Below, in pieces: positions 13,776-18,236 of a DNA stretch of 18,236 nucleotides. Location: positions 1 through 18,236 of the forward strand of contig NZ_JAIVFR010000013.1 of NCBI RefSeq assembly GCF_020829685.1. The letters are read 5' to 3'. The stretch comes from Nostoc sp. CHAB 5715. GTDB taxonomy: Bacteria > Cyanobacteriota > Cyanobacteriia > Cyanobacteriales > Nostocaceae. A program made the position numbers and the translations under genes. Below the pieces are notes generated by a model that saw only the letters and a list, made by a program, of their open reading frames with translations, was not told the DNA's origin and did no database searches. Numbering within the stretch: position 1 is the stretch's first letter; every line of letters starts with the position of its first letter.

Positions 13776-15362
13776 TCAGCTAGCAGAAACGGTTAAACTG
13801 CCGGGTTTGTGAAGATCACCTTGCAAAACCACACCTCGCTGATTGGCATGGATATGACGCAAAATCTTGTAAATTGCCTCAACTTGCTCTGATGCGCCTG
13901 CTTTCTTTGCGAGTTCGTCAAGAGAAATGGGAGCTTTTTCTTTTTGCAGCACTGCTAACACTCGTGCTTGCAAATCAAGAATGGAGGCGGCTGCTTTTTT
14001 GCCAGCTTCTACGCCTGGTTGATGGTAGGCGTTGACGTTGACTAAGCTAGCGTATAAACCAACAGCACGCTCATACAAAGCAATTAATGCCCCTACAGTT
14101 CGGGGGTTAACTTGGGGAATCGTGACTGTAATCGAATCGCGGTGATTTTCATAAAGCGCTTGTCGGGTTCCTTGGAGAAAACCGGAAAGATAATCGCCTG
14201 ATGTAACTCCCGGATCTATTTCAGTGGATGGGCCCTGACGATCTTCCAACACTTCGATGAAGGTAGCAAAGAAATTCGCTACACCCTCACGCAACTGCTG
14301 GACGTAAGCGTGTTGATCTGTTGAGCCTTTGTTGCCATAAACGGCGATGCCTTGATGGACAACGTTGCCGTCTAAGTCTTTTTCCTTGCCCAAGGATTCC
14401 ATTACCAGCTGTTGCAAATAACGACTGAATAAAAATAAGCTGTCCTTGTAAGGTAGGACAACCATATCTTTTTCGCCCTTTCCGTTACCAACAAAGTACC
14501 AAGATAAAGCGAGTAAGGCTGCTGGGTTATTTTTCACATCTGGGACGCGGGTAGCGTCATCCATTTCTTTTGCACCATCTAGCATGGCGCGAACATCAAT
14601 GCCCTGTAATGCGGCTGGTACTAGCCCCACAGCAGACATTTCTGAGGTGCGTCCTCCTACCCAGTCATACATGGGAAATCTGGCCAGCCAACTTTCGTCT
14701 TTGGCCAGTTTATCGAGGTTGCTGTCAACGCTGGTAATTGCTACCGCATATTGAGCAAATTCCAAATTGTGTCCGGCGTAGGCTTTTTTAACTTCAATCA
14801 TGCCGTTACGAGGTTCCGGCGTTCCCCCAGATTTGGAGATCACCAAAACCAAAGTGCTGGCGAGGCTATTTCGCAGATGATTGAGAACGCGATCGATACC
14901 TGCCGGATCGTTGTTGTCGATAAAGTGAATTTTCAGGGGCGGGAAATCAGGAGCAAGGGCTTCTGCGACGAATTGGGGGCCGAGGGCGGAACCACCAATG
15001 CCAATGGAGATAATATCCGTAAAGCGGCTTGCTCTGGGAGGATGAATAGCACCTGTTTGGACTTTTTCTGCAAAGGCTTCGATTTGTTCTAGGGTTTGGA
15101 CAATTTCTTGTGTAAGTTCTGGAGCTGGCGCTAAATCAGGATTTCGCAGCCAGTAGTGTCCAACCATGCGATTTTCGTCAGGATTTGCGATCGCACCCTT
15201 CTCCAGTTGAGCCATATCCGCAAACGCCTCGTCAAACTTCGGCCGCAATGAATCCACAAAGGTATCATCGAACCGTATTCGACTCACATCTAAGTAAAGT
15301 CCTAATCCCTCGTGGAAATATAACCAGTTTTGGTATCTTTGCCAAAGTGCCCTAGCATCCAT
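13776..15362 (-). CDS. pgi: Glucose-6-phosphate isomerase
   Basis: This enzyme interconverts glucose 6-phosphate and fructose 6-phosphate in glycolysis, the oxidative pentose phosphate pathway and glycogen metabolism. The 528-residue cytoplasmic protein is full length for the cyanobacterial type. The sugar-phosphate binding loops are [10 protein letters not shown] (120-129) and SKSGGTPEP (177-185). The signature [18 protein letters not shown] follows (233-250), then the catalytic glutamate region [10 protein letters not shown] (E322) and [12 protein letters not shown] with H351. A C-terminal helical and wing-like segment (about 460-520) follows [12 protein letters not shown]. The ATG start has a weak ribosome binding site. 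An AT-rich terminator follows the stop. Nothing suggests it belongs functionally with the accessory genes next to it; it is the right-hand border of that island. Confidence 0.98.
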   Translation of the reverse strand: MDARALWQRYQNWLYFHEGLGLYLDVSRIRFDDTFVDSLRPKFDEAFADMAQLEKGAIANPDENRMVGHYWLRNPDLAPAPELTQEIVQTLEQIEAFAEKVQTGAIHPPRASRFTDIISIGIGGSALGPQFVAEALAPDFPPLKIHFIDNNDPAGIDRVLNHLRNSLASTLVLVISKSGGTPEPRNGMIEVKKAYAGHNLEFAQYAVAITSVDSNLDKLAKDESWLARFPMYDWVGGRTSEMSAVGLVPAALQGIDVRAMLDGAKEMDDATRVPDVKNNPAALLALSWYFVGNGKGEKDMVVLPYKDSLFLFSRYLQQLVMESLGKEKDLDGNVVHQGIAVYGNKGSTDQHAYVQQLREGVANFFATFIEVLEDRQGPSTEIDPGVTSGDYLSGFLQGTRQALYENHRDSITVTIPQVNPRTVGALIALYERAVGLYASLVNVNAYHQPGVEAGKKAAASILDLQARVLAVLQKEKAPISLDELAKKAGASEQVEAIYKILRHIHANQRGVVLQGDLHKPGSLTVSAS

Positions 15363-15473
15363 AGGGAAATCTCAAATAAAGTGTTTTTCAAAACCAGTTT
15401 AATGTAAGGTTATAGCGATCCCTGCCTAGCCTTATACAGTTTACAGTTTTAAGTGTTCCCTTGACTCTTCACT

Positions 15474-15731
15474 TTAAACATCTGGCATAGGGATGACACG
15501 CAGAAATTTCACAATTTCACCCCTGATTTCTATACCAATCAAGTAATTATCGAGGGTAAAGCGGTGAAAAATGCCTTCACTATCAAGCTGTCGCAGTTCT
15601 TTTAAATCGCTCAACTGCCACTTTTGGGCTAACTCAGTAAACACAAAATCATACACCCGCTCGTAGGCGGCAGGTTCTAAATTCTTCAGGTCTAGTAAAA
15701 AAGACCTTGCATAGCGCATTTCCAGACTCAC
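15474..15731 (-). CDS. RelE/ParE-superfamily toxin
   Basis: An 85-residue protein with the RelE/ParE fold pattern. An N-terminal strand and helix read MRYARSFLLDLKNLEPAAYERV. The core is LKELRQLDSEGIFHRFTLDNY and the final strand is YLIGIEIRGEIVKFLRVIP. Such toxins cleave mRNA on ribosomes or poison gyrase; which applies here cannot be told. The start could be the GTG at 15731 or the ATG four codons inside (15717-15719); the latter gives a more usual toxin N-terminus. The antitoxin gene lies 53 bases upstream on the same strand, the usual order. Confidence 0.8.
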   Translation of the reverse strand: MSLEMRYARSFLLDLKNLEPAAYERVYDFVFTELAQKWQLSDLKELRQLDSEGIFHRFTLDNYLIGIEIRGEIVKFLRVIPMPDV

Positions 15732-15784
15732 TAGGCGTTACCTTAACCAAAACTTGAGGGGCCAGAAAAGAAAGCGCTGCTGAA

Positions 15785-15982
15785 TCAGAAAAACATCAAC
15801 AATCTTACCGCTTCTTCATGGGTTAAGATATCCCACGGTTGCTGCGATCGCTTGACTTGTTGTATCGCTTTGAGCATATAAAAGTCACAATGTAAAGCTT
15901 CGAGAACGTCCCAAATGTCTTGCAAATCGTCATCGGCTAACTGCTCGATTAAGTGATGCATTCTCAGTCGCAGCAAATTCAT
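15785..15982 (-). CDS. Small antitoxin partner of the RelE/ParE toxin
   Basis: A 65-residue protein encoded just before the toxin gene. It resembles cyanobacterial antitoxins that pair with RelE-like toxins: MHHLIEQLADDDLQDIWDVL, then EALHCDFYMLKAIQQVK, then the tail PWDILTHEEAVRLLMFF. The first part could be a dimerising helical segment and the tail a toxin-binding segment. AAGGAA lies before the ATG. The 53-base gap to the toxin is longer than the overlap or few bases usually seen in such pairs, so a shortened C-terminus is possible. Confidence 0.7.
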   Translation of the reverse strand: MNLLRLRMHHLIEQLADDDLQDIWDVLEALHCDFYMLKAIQQVKRSQQPWDILTHEEAVRLLMFF

Positions 15983-16061
15983 ACGTCAACTATTCCTTAG
16001 TGGAAACACCAACAATAAATAGTATTCCCAAAAATTAGCTCCGCTCAAGCTACGCTAAAAT

Positions 16062-16418
16062 TTATTCGCAAGGGGCAGAGAAGCGTCTGGGAACTCGAAT
16101 GTTGAGCCTCTGAACTCGAAGGTTGAGCCTCTGAACTCGAAGGTTGAGCCTCTGAACTCGAAGGTTGAGCTTCTGAACTCGGAAGTTGAGCTTCTGAACT
16201 CGAAAGTTGAGCTTCTGAACTCGAAAGTTGAGCCTCTGAACTCGAAAGTTGAGCTTCTGAACTCGAAGGTTGAGCTTCTGAACTCGAAGGTTGAGCCTCT
16301 GAACTCGAAGGTTGAGCCTCTGAACTCGAATGTTGAGCTTGTGAACTCGAAGGTTGAGCCTCTGAACTCTAACTCTTGTCTCCTGATTCTCGACTTTTAA
16401 TATCAAATCCTGTAGCAT
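16062..16418 (-). CDS. Doubtful ORF of thirteen RVQRLNL heptads
   Basis: An open frame of 118 codons that is almost wholly tandem heptads of the form RVQ(R/K)LN(L/F), with hydrophobic residues spaced as in a coiled coil. The head is MLQDLILKVENQETRV and the tail is RVPRRFSAPCE. No Shine-Dalgarno sequence precedes the ATG. The underlying 21-base repeat is also stop-free in the two other minus frames (units EAQPSSS and RGSTFEF) and in one plus frame, so an open frame here is expected by repeat structure alone. It may be a real coiled-coil peptide or only a minisatellite. Confidence 0.35.
   Translation of the reverse strand: MLQDLILKVENQETRVRVQRLNLRVHKLNIRVQRLNLRVQRLNLRVQKLNLRVQKLNFRVQRLNFRVQKLNFRVQKLNFRVQKLNLRVQRLNLRVQRLNLRVQRLNIRVPRRFSAPCE
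16091..16363. repeat. Minisatellite, 13 tandem 21-bp units
   Basis: Thirteen full units of GAACTCGAAGGTTGAGCCTC+T, each starting GAACTCG, follow one another with no spacers, and a partial fourteenth follows at 16364. Variation is mainly at three positions (AAGG/AAAG/AATG, GCC/GCT, CT/GT). The length is three times seven, in line with the heptamer-based repeats of these genomes. Confidence 0.95.
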
Positions 16419-16433
16419 CTGAATAATTAAAAA

Positions 16434-16470
16434 ACCGCAAAGACGCTGAGGGCGCTAAGGAAGAGGAAAG
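16434..16470. repeat. Dispersed AACCGCAAAGACGCT repeat
   Basis: AACCGCAAAGACGCTGAG followed by GGCGCTAAGGAAG is a common type of dispersed Nostoc intergenic sequence. The reverse complement type appears in duplicated unit A (about 11853-11925: CTTCGCGCTCTTAGCGTCCT ... GCGGTTCGTTT), where another repeat splits it. Confidence 0.55.
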
Positions 16471-16500
16471 AGCAATAATTCCGATACAAACGGATTTTAT

Positions 16501-16758
16501 AGGATTCCTATTTGATTTTTGAATAAACACCGTACACCTCGAAAAGCCTGATTCCCTACTCCCTACTCCCTATTCCCTACTCCCCGCCTACGCAAATAAT
16601 TTCAAAAATCAAAGCGGATTACTATATATAGGACTCCTATTTGATTTTTGAATAAACACCGTACACCTCGAAAAGCCTGATTCCCTACTCCCTACTCCCT
16701 ATTCCCTACTCCCCGCCTACGCAAATAATTTCAAAAATCAAAGCGGATTACTATATAT
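16501..16758. repeat. 129-bp near-perfect tandem duplication
   Basis: Bases 16501-16629 and 16630-16758 are the same apart from one difference seen (T at 16505, C at 16634). Each unit has a 13-base inverted repeat, TTTGATTTTTGAA (16511-16523) and TTCAAAAATCAAA (16601-16613), flanking CCCTACT/CCCTATT heptamers. The near identity means a recent duplication. Confidence 0.93.
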
Positions 16759-16797
16759 AACTCCTAAGTGTGAGATATTGCACCAGTCGCAAAAACC

Positions 16798-16900
16798 GCC
16801 ATAGGTTAGAAACCTATGGCTAATAGCTTAAGTCCTCTCAAGAGGACTAAACTCGATTAATAGCTGGTATCCATGACAGTCCACTTAAGTGGACTTAAGC
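16798..16900. other. Cluster of three strong hairpins
   Basis: In order: GCCATAGGTT, loop AGA, AACCTATGGC (16798-16820); AGTCCTCT, CA, AGAGGACT (16831-16848); and the perfect palindrome AGTCCACTTAAGTGGACT (16878-16895). GCTTAAGTCC (16827-16836) can instead pair with GGACTTAAGC (16891-16900), enclosing the middle. It could be a dispersed structured repeat or a leader RNA of the transporter gene that follows. The whole stretch from 16419 to 17058 contains no credible gene. Confidence 0.7.
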
Positions 16901-17001
16901 TAAAAGCCTGTGAAATTTATTTCTTGGCGGGAGATTAAGCAGGTGCAAGATGCCCACCCTACAAGATTGGATAATTTATTTGTTAGAAATTCCTAACTCC
17001 T

Positions 17002-17033
17002 AACTCCTGTACAGACGCGATTAATCGCGTCTC
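17002..17033. repeat. Inverted copy of the mutM-end palindrome
   Basis: The 32-base segment with core GACGCGATTAATCGCGTC (17014-17031) is the exact reverse complement of 5293-5324. It lies 25 bases before the transporter start codon. Confidence 0.85.
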
Positions 17034-17058
17034 TACTCCTAACTTCCCATTCCAAAAC

Positions 17059-18236
17059 ATGGTTGACTATCTCATTTTCTTAGCAATTTCTACAGCACTT
17101 TTTGCCCTATTCGCACTAGGACTCAATTTACAGTGGGGCTTTACCGGGTTAATTAACTTTGGTCATATTGCTTTCATGACCCTTGGAGCATATACAACCG
17201 TATTGTTAAGCTTAAAGGGCGTACCCCTACTGATATCGGCAGTAGCGGGGGCAATTGTCGCCGCCTTGTTAGGTTTGGTAATTGGTTTTGCAACTCTACG
17301 CTTGCGGGAAGATTATCTGTCAATTGTCACTATTGGTACAGGGGAATTAATTCGTTTGGTGGTGAATAACCAGGATTTACCTGTAGCAAAGATTCCGCTT
17401 TGGGAACTGTTTAAAGAAATGATTCTTCGTTTAGCAGAAAATATTGATTCATTTCTTAATTTCTTAGGAGAAATTCTTGATTTAGAAGTAAAGTTGGGTA
17501 TTAGTAAACTAATTCTTCGTTTTATTTTCAATAATCAGCAACCTGTGGGTGACACCTGGATTTCTGGGGCGTTTGGTGTGCAAAGTTATCCTATACCCCT
17601 ATCCACAGAGCCGAATTTGTTTGTCAGATTTGTGATGATTGGGCTTTTGACACTGTTAGCTGCTGTAACTTTCTTTACGTTGTGGCGATGGATTCGCACC
17701 ACCCAAATATCTCGAACTACTGAGTTAGGTAAAAGGACAACTAGCAAACAAGAATTTATATCTCGCTTGGGTGTGGGAATTGTGTTAGCCGTTTTGGCAG
17801 CAGCGATTTATATTTCTGGGGTAATCGCACTGTATAATTACAACCCAAAAGCGGGTTTAATGCTGGTGTTGCTGTTGGTTTTAGCATTTGTATACTGGCG
17901 CTTAGAAATTTTGGTGCGATCGCCTTGGGGTAGAATTCTCAAAGCCATCCGTGAAGATGAAGAAATTCCCAAGGCGCTAGGAAAAAATGTCTTTTGGTAT
18001 AAATTACAATCTCTCATGTTAGGGGGTGCGATCGCAGGTATCGCTGGTGCTTTCTTCGCTTGGCAACTTAGCGCCATTTACCCTGATAACTTCCAACCAC
18101 AGATTACCTTTGACACTTGGATTATGGTGATTATAGGTGGTTCTGGGAATAATGTTGGCACAATCTTAGGTGCAATAATTTTCTTTGCTTACGATGCACT
18201 GACGCGGGAAGTCTTACCCAGAATCGTCCCCCTTGA
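17059..18236 (+). CDS. LivM/Nat-type amino-acid ABC transporter permease, 3' end outside window
   Basis: The frame opens at the ATG at 17059 and stays open to the edge (392 codons). It encodes a membrane subunit of a branched-chain or neutral amino-acid ABC importer. The N-terminus carries the LivM hallmark LNLQWGFTGLINFGHIAFMTLGAYTT (quoted in part: GFTGLINFGHIAFM). The ATPase-contacting loop is RSPWGRILKAIREDEE (288-303). A C-terminal GGAIAGIAGAFFAW and IGGSGNNVGTILGA follow. At least seven hydrophobic segments are seen. Two charged, non-membrane stretches (about 108-160 and 212-238) make it longer than typical LivM; the cyanobacterial Nat permease subunits are the likeliest relatives. Which Nat subunit cannot be decided here. 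No Shine-Dalgarno sequence is evident, and repeats fill the upstream region. Confidence 0.92.
   Translation, partial: MVDYLIFLAISTALFALFALGLNLQWGFTGLINFGHIAFMTLGAYTTVLLSLKGVPLLISAVAGAIVAALLGLVIGFATLRLREDYLSIVTIGTGELIRLVVNNQDLPVAKIPLWELFKEMILRLAENIDSFLNFLGEILDLEVKLGISKLILRFIFNNQQPVGDTWISGAFGVQSYPIPLSTEPNLFVRFVMIGLLTLLAAVTFFTLWRWIRTTQISRTTELGKRTTSKQEFISRLGVGIVLAVLAAAIYISGVIALYNYNPKAGLMLVLLLVLAFVYWRLEILVRSPWGRILKAIREDEEIPKALGKNVFWYKLQSLMLGGAIAGIAGAFFAWQLSAIYPDNFQPQITFDTWIMVIIGGSGNNVGTILGAIIFFAYDALTREVLPRIVPL

Noticed and set aside
16091..16363. Possible CRISPR array
   Set aside because: The 21-base units are contiguous with no spacers, and no cas genes are nearby.
17313..18077. Minus-strand ORFs within the transporter gene
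   Set aside because: Shadows of the long plus-strand permease frame, which has clear family motifs.

Overview
The window looks like chromosome of a filamentous, Nostoc/Anabaena-type cyanobacterium. It carries photosystem I subunit PsaE, the cyanobacterial NDH-1 subunit NdhO, a PAP/fibrillin protein and a small acidic cyanobacterial protein. The octamer GCGATCGC (HIP1) recurs throughout. Intergenic DNA is packed with heptamer repeats and short palindromes typical of Nostocales. All calls come from reading the sequence; no database search was run.

Left part (1-7100), mostly housekeeping: the 3' part of a GAF-GGDEF diguanylate cyclase; mraY (minus) behind a small acidic gene; a PAP/fibrillin gene; psaE; mutM/fpg; ndhO. 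After ndhO lies an unannotated malate dehydrogenase pseudogene that has lost about 250 internal codons (5806-6059). Two minus-strand genes follow: a protein with five 20-residue repeats and a small lipoprotein.

Middle part (7438-13620), accessory: three co-directional genes encode a winged-helix-like protein, an AAA+/ORC-like ATPase with a 240-residue C-terminal extension, and a DUF1802-like plus Mrr-like nuclease fusion. This is the best candidate for an undescribed, probably defence-related system. Directly behind it, on the opposite strand, are a lone ParD-like antitoxin gene and two diverged tandem copies of a gene pair (retropepsin-like aspartyl protease plus a 105-residue partner, ATGA overlap). 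Each of the two copies begins with a fossil of the nuclease gene's 3' end, so the region behind the nuclease behaves like a small array of cassettes.

Right part (13776-18236): pgi (minus), a RelE/ParE-like toxin-antitoxin pair, and about 1 kb of repeats. These are a 13-copy 21-bp minisatellite with an open frame, a 129-bp near-perfect tandem duplication, a cluster of hairpins, and a palindrome also found at the end of mutM. The window ends inside a LivM/Nat-type amino-acid ABC transporter permease gene, open to the right edge. No tRNA, rRNA, CRISPR array or complete insertion sequence was seen.
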